A stretch of 64,000 nt of DNA, taken from contig NZ_MASN01000060.1 of NCBI RefSeq assembly GCF_001861355.1, positions 62,001 to 126,000 of the forward strand, written 5' to 3'. This DNA is from Natrialba sp. SSL1 (GTDB taxonomy: Archaea > Halobacteriota > Halobacteria > Halobacteriales > Natrialbaceae). Position numbers and translations under genes: made by a program. This document shows positions 54,571 to 62,772 of this stretch, one piece after another; the stretch's first letter is position 1; the number at the start of each line of letters is the position of its first letter. The notes under the pieces were generated by a model. That model searched no databases. It was not told where the DNA came from and worked only from the letters and a program-made list of their open reading frames with translations.

Positions 54571-55683
54571 ATGAGTGGAATTTCACTTGCAGGAGTAAAG
54601 AAACGGTATCCGGGTGGCGTCCTCGCAGTCAAAGGTGTCGATATCGATATCGAGAGCGGCGAGTTCGTAACGCTCGTCGGCCCGTCTGGCTGTGGCAAGA
54701 CGACGACCCTCCGAACGATCGCCGGGTTCGAGACGCCGACGGACGGGAGTGTCCACATCGACGGGAACGAGGTCACCGACGCGCCACCGTACGAGCGAGA
54801 CACCGGGATGGTCTTCCAGGACTTCGCGCTGTTCCCGCACATGACCATTCACGAGAATATCGCCTACGGGATGGAGGCCTCGGGTGACTACACCACCGAG
54901 GAGATCGACGCCCGCGTCGAGGAAATGCTCGAACTCGTCGAACTACCCGGGGTAGGCGACCGCACGCCAGACCAGCTCTCGGGCGGCCAACAGCAGCGTA
55001 TCGCGCTCGCACGTGCACTCGCACCGCGACCGAAGGCGCTGTTGCTCGACGAGCCGCTTGCGAGCCTCGACAAGCAACTGCGCGAGCAGATGCAGGTCGA
55101 ACTACGCCGCATTCAACAGGAAATCGGGATCACGACCGTCTTCGTCACGCACAATCAGGAAGAGGCGCTGACGATGTCGGACCGTCTGGCAGTGATGAAC
55201 GACGGCAAGTTCGAACAGGTCGGTCCGCCGGAAGAGGTGTACAACGACCCTGATTCGCGCTTCGTCGCGGACTTCCTCGGAACGGCAAACATCTTCGACG
55301 GGACCGTCTCGGCGGTCGAGAACAACTACGCGATGGTCGACTGCGACGACGTCTCCGTACAGGCTGCGGTACAGAACGGCGTCTCGGCCGGCGACGACAC
55401 TTCGGTCGTCATCCGTCCGGAGCGGTTCCGGTTCGACGACGGGACCGCCGGCAACGCCGGTGCAGCCAGCGCAGACGGCGGCACGAACGCCGGCGGGATG
55501 ACCGTCTTCGAGGGAGAGATTACCTTCAAGCGACACCTCGGCAGTAGCGTCGAATTCCATCTCGAAACCGACAGCGGCCGCGAAATCACCGTCGTTCGGC
55601 GAAGCGGGATGGACAAACGAGGCCCCGGAGACCGAGTGGCGGTCTCCGTCGCGGCCGACGACTGTCGACTCGTGGAGGCATAG
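54571..55683 (+). CDS. ABC importer ATPase (PotA-like)
   Basis: 370 residues from ATG 54571. Walker A GPSGCGKTTT, Q-loop FQDFALFPH, signature LSGGQQQR, Walker B ALLLDEPLASLD, H-loop FVTHNQ. A C-terminal TOBE-type domain (about 240-370) contains a Gly/Ala-rich loop. Of the CUT/spermidine importer class. Directly followed by the permease ATG. Confidence 0.93.
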   Translation: MSGISLAGVKKRYPGGVLAVKGVDIDIESGEFVTLVGPSGCGKTTTLRTIAGFETPTDGSVHIDGNEVTDAPPYERDTGMVFQDFALFPHMTIHENIAYGMEASGDYTTEEIDARVEEMLELVELPGVGDRTPDQLSGGQQQRIALARALAPRPKALLLDEPLASLDKQLREQMQVELRRIQQEIGITTVFVTHNQEEALTMSDRLAVMNDGKFEQVGPPEEVYNDPDSRFVADFLGTANIFDGTVSAVENNYAMVDCDDVSVQAAVQNGVSAGDDTSVVIRPERFRFDDGTAGNAGAASADGGTNAGGMTVFEGEITFKRHLGSSVEFHLETDSGREITVVRRSGMDKRGPGDRVAVSVAADDCRLVEA

Positions 55684-57663
55684 ATGGGTTCCGATACCGA
55701 CACCAGCGCCGACACTGACACCACCCCCGCCACCGAGGCTGCTCCCGAACTCGCAGCCGACGGTGGAACAGCGACGGGTAGTGACACCGCAAGCGGGGAC
55801 GATGCCGGGCGTGCGGGCCTGAAAGCGAGAGCGAAGTGGTACGCACTGTCGTATCCGCTGTTCTGGCTCGTCGCCGTCTTCTTCGTCCCGCTGTGTCTGC
55901 TGTTCGTCTTCAGCTTCTGGGTGAACATTCCCGGCGGACAGTACGAATTCGGGTTCACGTTCGAGAACTACCTCCGCTTCGTCAGTGTCGACTTCACGTC
56001 GTCCTGGCCGTTCATCGAGCCCGGACTCTATCTCAGCCAGATGTGGCTGACGATCGAACTGGCGCTCGTGACAGCCGTCTTCTCGCTGCTGCTTGGCTAT
56101 CCGATCGCGTACTACCTCGCACGGATGGACCGACCGTGGCTGCGTAGCCTGCTGCTTATCACCATCATCTCGTCGCTGTGGGTGACGTACGTCATCCGCG
56201 CGTACGCCTGGCAGGTCATCCTGGCCTCCGGCGGCGTCCTGAGTTCGATCGGCGTTGCGACCGGAATTCTCTCCGAGCCGCAGTCGTTCTATCCGGGCTA
56301 CTGGGGACTGGTCGTCGGCATGGTGTACGTCTTCCTGCCGTTCATGATCCTCACGCTCTACAGCAGCATCCGGAATATCGACGGCGAACTGCTCGAGGCC
56401 TCGAAGAACCTCGGTGCGGGGTCGGTGAAGACGTTCCGCCGTGTGACGCTCCCACTCTCGAAGAACGGGATCACGAGCGGCATGGCGCTCGTCTTCATCC
56501 TCGCGCTCGGCTCGTACGTGCTGCCACGACTGCTCGGTAGCTCCGCCGAACGGACGCTGCCGGTGCTGATCGAACAGCAGATCATGAGCGAGAGTAACTA
56601 CCCGTTCGCCGCCGCGATGAGTATCGGCCTGATCCTCGTCGTGATCGTGTTCCTCTGGGCGCTCATCCGCATGACGAACGTCACCGCGGGCAGCCTCGGT
56701 GGGAACGAAGAGGTCGCGACCGACGGCGGCTCCCAGCAACCCGGCTCGACGGGATCCAGCCCGTTCGCGAAGGTTCGTGGCGGGTTCGGTAGCGCCGCGT
56801 CGGCAATCGGGCTCACCGCCGTCGCCGGTCAGATCGGGAGCGCAATCGACTCGGTCGTCACACGCGTCGACGCCAAAACGCGCGAATCGGTGATCTGGGT
56901 AACGTTCCGTGCGTACGTCGCGGCAGCGATGGCGTTTATCGCCGTTCCGATCGCGATCATCATCGCCGTCTCGTTCACTCCTGAACAGTTCCTGACGTTC
57001 CCACCGGGTGGGTTCTCCATGCAGTGGTACGTCGAGTTCTTCACGAGTGAATCGTGGATGGTGGCGTTGGTCAACAGCTTCGCCATCGCAGGGGCCGCAG
57101 CACTCCTGAGTACGACGATCGGCGGCGGACTCGCCTTCGCTCTCGACCGATTCGACTACAAGTGGAGTTCGATCTACGGCACCTTTGGTGTGCTACCGAT
57201 CCTCGTGCCGCCGGTGATCATCGGGGTCGCGTTCCTGGTGTTCTTCCTCGAGCTCGGCATCGCCGGCTCGCGGACGAGCATCATCGTCGCACACGGGATC
57301 TTCTACGCACCGTTCCCGTTCATCCTGATCTCACAGGGGCTCGACGAGATTGACCGAACCTACGAGGAGGCCGCGATGAACCTCGGCGCATCGTCGCTGC
57401 GAACGCTGCGAACCATCACGTACCCGCTCATCCGAGCGAACGTGATCTCGGGTGCGCTGTTCGCGTTCATCCTCTCGTTGAACGAGTACATCATCGCGTG
57501 GCTGCTGTCGCTGTTCCTCGTCAACACCATTCCGATCGAGATCTTCAACTCGCTTCGGTACGGCTACTCGCCGACCATCGCGGCCGCCAGTGTGGTCTTC
57601 ATCGCCCTCACTGTGGTCGTGATGACGGCGATTGACCGCTTCTCCGGAGGGATCTGGGAGTAA
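55684..57663 (+). CDS. Fused two-domain ABC permease (PotB-PotC-like)
   Basis: 659 residues, about twice the length of one permease. A disordered 45-residue DT-rich leader precedes domain 1 (about 50-335) with EAA loop LLEASKNLGAGSVKTFRRV. A Gly/Ser/amphipathic linker (about 340-400) leads to domain 2 (about 405-655) with EAA loop YEEAAMNLGASSLRTLRTI. Each domain has about six helices. The two permease subunits are usually separate proteins in polyamine importers. No internal stop or frameshift: the fusion is by open reading frame. Confidence 0.88.
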   Translation: MGSDTDTSADTDTTPATEAAPELAADGGTATGSDTASGDDAGRAGLKARAKWYALSYPLFWLVAVFFVPLCLLFVFSFWVNIPGGQYEFGFTFENYLRFVSVDFTSSWPFIEPGLYLSQMWLTIELALVTAVFSLLLGYPIAYYLARMDRPWLRSLLLITIISSLWVTYVIRAYAWQVILASGGVLSSIGVATGILSEPQSFYPGYWGLVVGMVYVFLPFMILTLYSSIRNIDGELLEASKNLGAGSVKTFRRVTLPLSKNGITSGMALVFILALGSYVLPRLLGSSAERTLPVLIEQQIMSESNYPFAAAMSIGLILVVIVFLWALIRMTNVTAGSLGGNEEVATDGGSQQPGSTGSSPFAKVRGGFGSAASAIGLTAVAGQIGSAIDSVVTRVDAKTRESVIWVTFRAYVAAAMAFIAVPIAIIIAVSFTPEQFLTFPPGGFSMQWYVEFFTSESWMVALVNSFAIAGAAALLSTTIGGGLAFALDRFDYKWSSIYGTFGVLPILVPPVIIGVAFLVFFLELGIAGSRTSIIVAHGIFYAPFPFILISQGLDEIDRTYEEAAMNLGASSLRTLRTITYPLIRANVISGALFAFILSLNEYIIAWLLSLFLVNTIPIEIFNSLRYGYSPTIAAASVVFIALTVVVMTAIDRFSGGIWE

Positions 57664-58613
57664 TGACCGATGCGGGTTCGGGTTCGGGTGTAGACTCGGA
57701 TACCAAACCGGGCTCGGCCGCGGACGCACCGGCGGCCGCTACCGACGCGCGGATCGTCGTCGCACAGACGAAACCCGCGTTCGGCGAGGTCGAGCGCAAC
57801 CGCGAGCACACGGTCGCACTCGTCCGTGAGCACGCGACCGCCGATCTGATCGTCCTCCCCGAACTCGCAACCTCAGGCTACGTCTTCGAATCGGAAGCCG
57901 AACTCGCTGCGATGGCCGAACCGCGCGACGGCGAGACGGCCGACGCGTGGGCCGCTGTCGCAGCCGAGACGGACACCTGGATCGTCGGCGGCTTTCCCGA
58001 AGCCGTGGACGGGGACGTCGATGCAGATACAGACGTAACCACGGACACAGACACAACCGACGCAAACGACCGATACTACAACAGCGCCCTCGTCGTCTCA
58101 CCGAACGGCGTCGAGGCCGTCTACCGAAAGCTCCACCTCTGGAACGAGGAGCATCGCTGGTTCACCGCCGGCGACGAGGTGACGGTCGTCGACACACCGT
58201 TCGGCCGACTCGGGGTCCAGATCTGCAACGATCTCTGGTTTCCCGAACTGACGGTGACGCAGGCGAAAGCGGGCGTCGACCTCGTCGCCGTCCCGACCAA
58301 CTGGGTCCCCGGTCCCGCAGACGGGACCCGACCCGGCGGCTGGACGATCGGCGCACATCAGGCGCTCGCCCACGCGAACGCGAACCGCGTTTTCATGGCC
58401 TGTGCAGACCGCGCAGGAACGGAACGCGGCGTCACGTTCGAAGGCCAGAGCGTTATCCTCGATCCGAACGGCCTCCCGCTCGCCGGCCCGGCACCAGTCG
58501 ACGGCGAGCACGCGCTCACGACGGCGTGTGACCTCACTCGAGCGCGCAACAAGGAACTCACACCGTACGACGACGCACTCGCATCGCGTCGTCCCGAGCA
58601 CTACGACTGGTAA
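57663..58613 (+). CDS. Nitrilase-superfamily amidohydrolase
   Basis: 316 residues. Catalytic triad visible: Glu67 (LPELATSGY), Lys156 (YRKLHLW), Cys188 (QICNDLWFPE). The first ~27 residues and a TD-repeat loop (about 115-135) are disordered. The family cleaves C-N bonds of N-carbamoylputrescine, 2-oxoacid omega-amides, ureido acids and others. Co-encoded with the importer: its ATG overlaps the permease stop by one base (TAATG), so it likely acts on the imported compound or a product of it. Confidence 0.85.
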   Translation: MTDAGSGSGVDSDTKPGSAADAPAAATDARIVVAQTKPAFGEVERNREHTVALVREHATADLIVLPELATSGYVFESEAELAAMAEPRDGETADAWAAVAAETDTWIVGGFPEAVDGDVDADTDVTTDTDTTDANDRYYNSALVVSPNGVEAVYRKLHLWNEEHRWFTAGDEVTVVDTPFGRLGVQICNDLWFPELTVTQAKAGVDLVAVPTNWVPGPADGTRPGGWTIGAHQALAHANANRVFMACADRAGTERGVTFEGQSVILDPNGLPLAGPAPVDGEHALTTACDLTRARNKELTPYDDALASRRPEHYDW

Positions 58614-58826
58614 CACCCAACACTCGAGCGCGGCGACACCCACGACCACTCAGAGGCACCCCGTGTCGCCGTGACGATTATGTACGTACTCGAGTACCGA
58701 GTACTGAGTCTCGAGTGCCGACTCCCGTTTTTCCAGTCTGTGAGTGTGATTACGCACAGCCAGAGACAGGACAGTGAACGGAGTCGAGCAGCGCTGAACT
58801 GGCTGGGTACGGAAAATAGCGCCGTC

Positions 58827-59957
58827 TCAATCGTCGAGCGGTGCTGGAACCACTGTCTCGATCGGCTCGAACGTGCTCCGTTCGGCCGTGCCGTACAACG
58901 TATCCCACTCGGTTGTGATGTCGTACTCGCTCAGCGCTGAGAGCAGCAGTTCGCCGGCACCGACGTAGGTCAACGAGCCAAAGGCCCATGCGGAACTGCC
59001 GTTCGGAAGCTTGTCCTGTTCGCGGGGCCGCCGAAAGTCCAGCACGCCACCGATCGCGTCGCGGCTCGCAACCGCGAGGTCGCGGGCCTCCTCGTACCGG
59101 TTGATCGGGAACTGTCGACCGTCGCCGACCAGCAGTCCGGGTCCCTCGCCCTCGAGAACGCTCCGAACGTCGGTACGCCCCGACTCGATCAACAGCGAAA
59201 TAACGTCGATCGACGACCCCTCGCCGTTGATAACGTCCACGTAGCGAACGATTCGGCCGCCGCTCTGGATGTCGACGTCCGGGTCATGGCTCTCAGTTCC
59301 GCTTGCGGGCTGGCTCTTGGTTTCAGTCTCGCCGGTGCCATCCCCGTCCCCGTCCCCGTTCCCATCCTCATCCCCATCCAATCGCTGCGACACCGCAACC
59401 GGCTCGTACTCGAGTAACCCTGCCGTCGCAAGATCCGCGTTGACCCCGTGAGCGAGCAGCACGCCATCGAGGGTGATGCTCGAGGGGACGAGCAGGCGAA
59501 CGTCGCCGGGTTCGCTCTCGGCGCTGTCCTCGAGTGCGATCGGGATCGGGCCGAGCGGGAGGGACTCGAGTGAGGCGACGAGATCGAGTGCCTCATCGAC
59601 GGCGTCTTCGTCGAGGTAGGCGGCCGAGGCAACGAGTGCGCCGGTGTCCTCGAGCGGGTCGTAGCTGACGCGGCTAGTGAGGGCGGCGATGCGGGCGCGG
59701 ATCTGTTCGAGGCGGCTGCTGACGTCGCCCTGTTCGAGTTCGTCGCGGCCGCGCTGTGTCAGGCGCCGTCCCTGGCCGGGGACTTTCTCCGTGAGCCCGA
59801 GGTCGTCGAGTTCGGAGAGTGTGAGCCGGATCGTCCGGTCTTTGATGTCGTAGCCGTGGAGCTGCATGAGTTCGACGAGTTGGATGCTGCCGATCGGGCT
59901 GTGGCGGTCGACGAGTCGAAGGAGGTCGTACGTCCGTCTATCGAGCTCCGGAGCCAT
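58827..59957 (-). CDS. NrpR-family transcriptional regulator (copy 2)
   Basis: 376 residues. Same architecture as copy 1: winged helix about 5-75 (RRTYDLLRLVDRHSPIGSIQL...GRRLTQRGRDEL) and one NrpR domain (VPSSITLDGVLLAHGVN). It has a long Asp/Gly/Thr-rich insertion (about 195-230, DGDEDGNGDGDGDGTG). It is encoded on the opposite strand between the importer operon and the ureohydrolase operon. Paralogy suggests hetero- or antagonistic regulation of the island. Own promoter has no clear palindrome. Confidence 0.82.
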   Translation of the reverse strand: MAPELDRRTYDLLRLVDRHSPIGSIQLVELMQLHGYDIKDRTIRLTLSELDDLGLTEKVPGQGRRLTQRGRDELEQGDVSSRLEQIRARIAALTSRVSYDPLEDTGALVASAAYLDEDAVDEALDLVASLESLPLGPIPIALEDSAESEPGDVRLLVPSSITLDGVLLAHGVNADLATAGLLEYEPVAVSQRLDGDEDGNGDGDGDGTGETETKSQPASGTESHDPDVDIQSGGRIVRYVDVINGEGSSIDVISLLIESGRTDVRSVLEGEGPGLLVGDGRQFPINRYEEARDLAVASRDAIGGVLDFRRPREQDKLPNGSSAWAFGSLTYVGAGELLLSALSEYDITTEWDTLYGTAERSTFEPIETVVPAPLDD

Positions 59958-60116
59958 TCAGAGGATAGTGGATGAGGGAGACCACCAAGCTTTGGGTTCG
60001 GGTTGGTTTTGGGGGGAGACACTGGCATCGAACAGGAGTCAGTTCGAGCCTGGGTCACCCCGTATGTGTTCGGGAAGAGTGGTTGTGTTTGGGTGCTGTC
60101 CGCACGCGGTGCGTAA
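59958..60116. other. Divergent intergenic region between NrpR copy 2 and the ureohydrolase operon
   Basis: Non-coding; no clear palindrome or TATA box for the minus-strand regulator was found. The plus-strand promoter begins at about 60117. Confidence 0.4.
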
Positions 60117-60124
60117 CCTTATTA
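60117..60124 (+). promoter_or_regulatory. TATA-like box of the ureohydrolase operon
   Basis: CCTTATTA, 32 bp before the 14-bp palindrome at 60149; initiation expected near 60147. Confidence 0.5.
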
Positions 60125-60148
60125 GTGCTGTCGCGAAACGAATAGGGT

Positions 60149-60162
60149 GGCAACTAGTTGCC
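60149..60162 (+). promoter_or_regulatory. NrpR-type operator candidate, site 3
   Basis: GGCAACTAGTTGCC, a perfect 14-bp palindrome of the GGCA-N6-TGCC form. Spacing from the TATA box (32 bp) matches sites 1 and 2 (33 and 36 bp). It ends 13 bp before the ATG of the 35-codon ORF. Confidence 0.6.
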
Positions 60163-60175
60163 GGGATGTATTAGA

Positions 60176-60283
60176 ATGACACTCGATCTCTCGCAGTCGC
60201 GAGCAGTCGGAACAGTGACAGGGGATGCTTCGCAATCGACCGCGCTGGCTGGCAGTCAGCAACTCGAGGTGGATACCCGATGA
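60176..60283 (+). CDS. 35-residue ORF, putative leader or small protein
   Basis: ATG 60176 to TGA 60281-60283; the stop overlaps the ureohydrolase ATG as ATGA, the coupling arrangement used by this genome's operons. The product (MTLDLSQSRAVGTVTG...) is polar, Ser/Gln/Thr-rich with no membrane segment. It lies correctly placed behind a promoter and operator. A leader peptide or short partner protein is possible; coding status is unproven. Confidence 0.4.
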   Translation: MTLDLSQSRAVGTVTGDASQSTALAGSQQLEVDTR

Positions 60284-61284
60284 GCGACCAGCATCCCGCG
60301 GCCGCGTTCCGAGAGTCAGTTGAGGGAGCGAACGTGGAACTCGCGTATGCTGGTCCGAAGACGTTCCTGAAGGGGGAGATGCGGGATGTCGGTGACGTCT
60401 CCGACGTCGACGCGGCAACGTTTGGCGTCCCCTACGACGGTGCGGTCTCGAACCGACCGGGTGCGCGCTACGGCCCCCAGGCCATCCGGCGCGCAAGCGG
60501 TTGGTGGGCGTATCTCTCCGACTACAAGGGCGGACTCACGAACATGCAGACCGGGAAGCAGGTGAACTTCGACGATCTCAGCGTCGCTGACTGTGGTGAC
60601 GCACCGATCTTCCCGATGGACAGCGAGACGACCGCCGAGAGCATCGCCGCACACATGGCGACGGTCTCATCGCAGACGTTCCCCGTTATGCTCGGCGGCG
60701 ACCACTACTGTACGTTCCCAGCTCTCCGCGGGTTCGCGGAGGGTGCCGAACACGACGACGTCGGCTTCGTCCAGATCGACGCCCACACCGACACCACCTC
60801 CGAGAGTCCCGTCTTCGGCACGGACTTCCACGGCTCGAGTACGGCGCTGATCGCAGACTCCGAGTACACCGACTACGAGCACGTCAGCCAGGTCGGCATC
60901 CGCGGCTACGAATCTCCCGAATTCTTCGAGTTCGCCGAGGAAACCGGACTCAATCTCTACACGATGCGCGACGTCGAAGACCAGGGCATCACGTCGGTCG
61001 TCGCCGACGCGGTCGCCGCCGCGGCCGAGGGAACCGACGCGGTCTACGTCTCCTTCGATATCGATGCCGTCGATCCGAGCGTCGCGCCGGGAACCGGCAC
61101 TCCTGTGCCAGGCGGACTGACCCCACACCAGGCGCTCAAGACGATGGAAGTGCTCGGCGAGACCGACGACGTCGGCGCGGTCGACATGATGGAGGTTGCA
61201 CCCCGGTACGACTCCGACGAGGGCACCCAGCGACTCGCCTCCTACCTGCTCGTGACGCTACTCGAGCGCAAATTCGCGGAGTGA
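60280..61284 (+). CDS. Agmatinase-type ureohydrolase
   Basis: 334-residue Mn-dependent ureohydrolase. All six metal ligands are present: His142 (GGDHY), Asp167, His169, Asp171 (DAHTD), Asp260 and Asp262 (FDIDAVDP). Releases urea from a guanidino compound; agmatine, guanidinobutyrate, arginine or a related substrate cannot be distinguished from sequence. The first ~35 residues and the WWAYLSDYKGG region probably shape the substrate pocket. 4 bp before the next gene, an aminotransferase, on the same transcript. Confidence 0.85.
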   Translation: MSDQHPAAAFRESVEGANVELAYAGPKTFLKGEMRDVGDVSDVDAATFGVPYDGAVSNRPGARYGPQAIRRASGWWAYLSDYKGGLTNMQTGKQVNFDDLSVADCGDAPIFPMDSETTAESIAAHMATVSSQTFPVMLGGDHYCTFPALRGFAEGAEHDDVGFVQIDAHTDTTSESPVFGTDFHGSSTALIADSEYTDYEHVSQVGIRGYESPEFFEFAEETGLNLYTMRDVEDQGITSVVADAVAAAAEGTDAVYVSFDIDAVDPSVAPGTGTPVPGGLTPHQALKTMEVLGETDDVGAVDMMEVAPRYDSDEGTQRLASYLLVTLLERKFAE

Positions 61285-61288
61285 TACA

Positions 61289-62461
61289 ATGACACGAACA
61301 CCCGATTTCGACGACGGTGCAATCGGCAGTTCCCGAACCTCGGGCGTCGCCGAGTCGGTCATCCGCGAGATGACTCGCGAGGCGATCGACCGCGGCGCGA
61401 TCAACCTCTCACAGGGGATTCCCGACGAGGACGAGACACCACCCGAGATCAAGGCCGCCGCTCAGGAGGCGATCGAGACCGACAGCCAGTACACGATCAC
61501 CTGGGGGCTGCCCGAACTGCGCGACGCCGTCGCCGAGCGCTACGCCGAGTGGAAGGGCGTCGAGTACGACCCCGAAACCGAGGTCACGATCACCAGCGGC
61601 ACCAGCGAGGCCATCATGTCGACGATGCTCTCGCTTGCCGGCCCCGGCGACGAGGTCATCTACTTCGAACCCGTCTACGAGAGCTACATCCCCGCGAGCC
61701 AGTTCGCGGGCGCGAGCGCCGTTCCTATCGACATCACTGACGGCCTCGGTATCGACTTCGAGGCACTCGAAGCAGCGGCCGAGAACGCCCGGATCATCGT
61801 GCTCAACACCCCGATGAATCCGACGGGGAAGGTGTTCACGCGCGAGGAACTCGAGCGCATCGAGGAACTCGTCTTCGAACACGACCTGATCGTGCTCACC
61901 GACGAGATCTACGAGCACATCGTCTACACCGACGACTATATCAGTCCGGTCGAGGTCGGCGACCTCGCCGACCGGACCATCGTCTGTACGGGCATGTCGA
62001 AGACGTTCAGCGTCACCGGCTGGCGCGTCGGCTTCTGTCTCGCACCCGAGTACCTCTCGAAGGAACTCCGGAAGATCCACGACTACACGAGCATCTGCGC
62101 GCCGACGCCGTTCCAGAAGGCCGGCGTCGAAGCGCTCGAGCTACCCGACTCGTACTACCAGGAGCTCTCGGATTCCTACGAAGAGCGACGCGACATCCTC
62201 TACGACGGGCTGCAGGAAGCGGGCCTCGACCCGGTCAAACCAGACGGCGCGTACTACATTCTAACGCGATATCCGACCGACGAGGACGACATCGAGTTCT
62301 GTTACCGGCTCATCCGCGAGGCCGGCGTCGCCGCCGTCCCGGGCAGTAGCTTCTACACGGACCCCGACGCCGACTCGGACTGGGTCCGGTTCACCTTCTC
62401 GCGCAACGAGGAGACGATTCGCGAGGCGGTCGACCGGCTCGTCGAGAACCGCTGGTGGTAG
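61289..62461 (+). CDS. Class I/II PLP aminotransferase
   Basis: 390-residue fold type I aminotransferase of the kynurenine/glutamine-transaminase and aromatic/aspartate branch. Motifs: NLSQGIPDEDETP, GTSEAIMSTML, VLNTPMNPTGKVF, LTDEIYEHIVY and the PLP lysine in TGMSKTFSVTGWRVGF. Four bases after the ureohydrolase. It may remove the alpha-amino group of the imported compound, or of glutamine, producing an omega-amide for the island's nitrilase-type amidase. Confidence 0.85.
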   Translation: MTRTPDFDDGAIGSSRTSGVAESVIREMTREAIDRGAINLSQGIPDEDETPPEIKAAAQEAIETDSQYTITWGLPELRDAVAERYAEWKGVEYDPETEVTITSGTSEAIMSTMLSLAGPGDEVIYFEPVYESYIPASQFAGASAVPIDITDGLGIDFEALEAAAENARIIVLNTPMNPTGKVFTREELERIEELVFEHDLIVLTDEIYEHIVYTDDYISPVEVGDLADRTIVCTGMSKTFSVTGWRVGFCLAPEYLSKELRKIHDYTSICAPTPFQKAGVEALELPDSYYQELSDSYEERRDILYDGLQEAGLDPVKPDGAYYILTRYPTDEDDIEFCYRLIREAGVAAVPGSSFYTDPDADSDWVRFTFSRNEETIREAVDRLVENRWW

Positions 62462-62643
62462 TCACCGGCGACTGATACGGATTGCTGTAACGATTTACCG
62501 GTGCAACCGCCGCACGGATCGCGGGTGTGCCGGAAATGACTTACAGTAAACCGTATGAATCGCTACACTGACGCCGACCGTCGACCGCTCGAAGCCGGCG
62601 AACGTCGAAACGACTTTGCACACCCGGGCTGTACCCCGCGCGT

Positions 62644-62772
62644 ATGCTCGGCTTCATCCCTGACGACCCCGTCATCATCGCCATCGTCGTAATCCTGCTT
62701 TCGCTCATCTTCTTTACCTACCTGCTGCTCCGGCGGACGGTACTCGAGTTCCGCGATGGAATGGGCCGGTAG
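62644..62772 (+). CDS. 42-residue single-helix membrane protein
   Basis: ATG 62644, TAG 62770-62772. MLGFIPDDP then a strong transmembrane helix (VIIAIVVILLSLIFFTYLLL) and a charged tail RRTVLEFRDGMGR. Codon choice is halophilic and the polar/hydrophobic division is clean, supporting a real small membrane protein. Function unknown. Confidence 0.6.
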   Translation: MLGFIPDDPVIIAIVVILLSLIFFTYLLLRRTVLEFRDGMGR

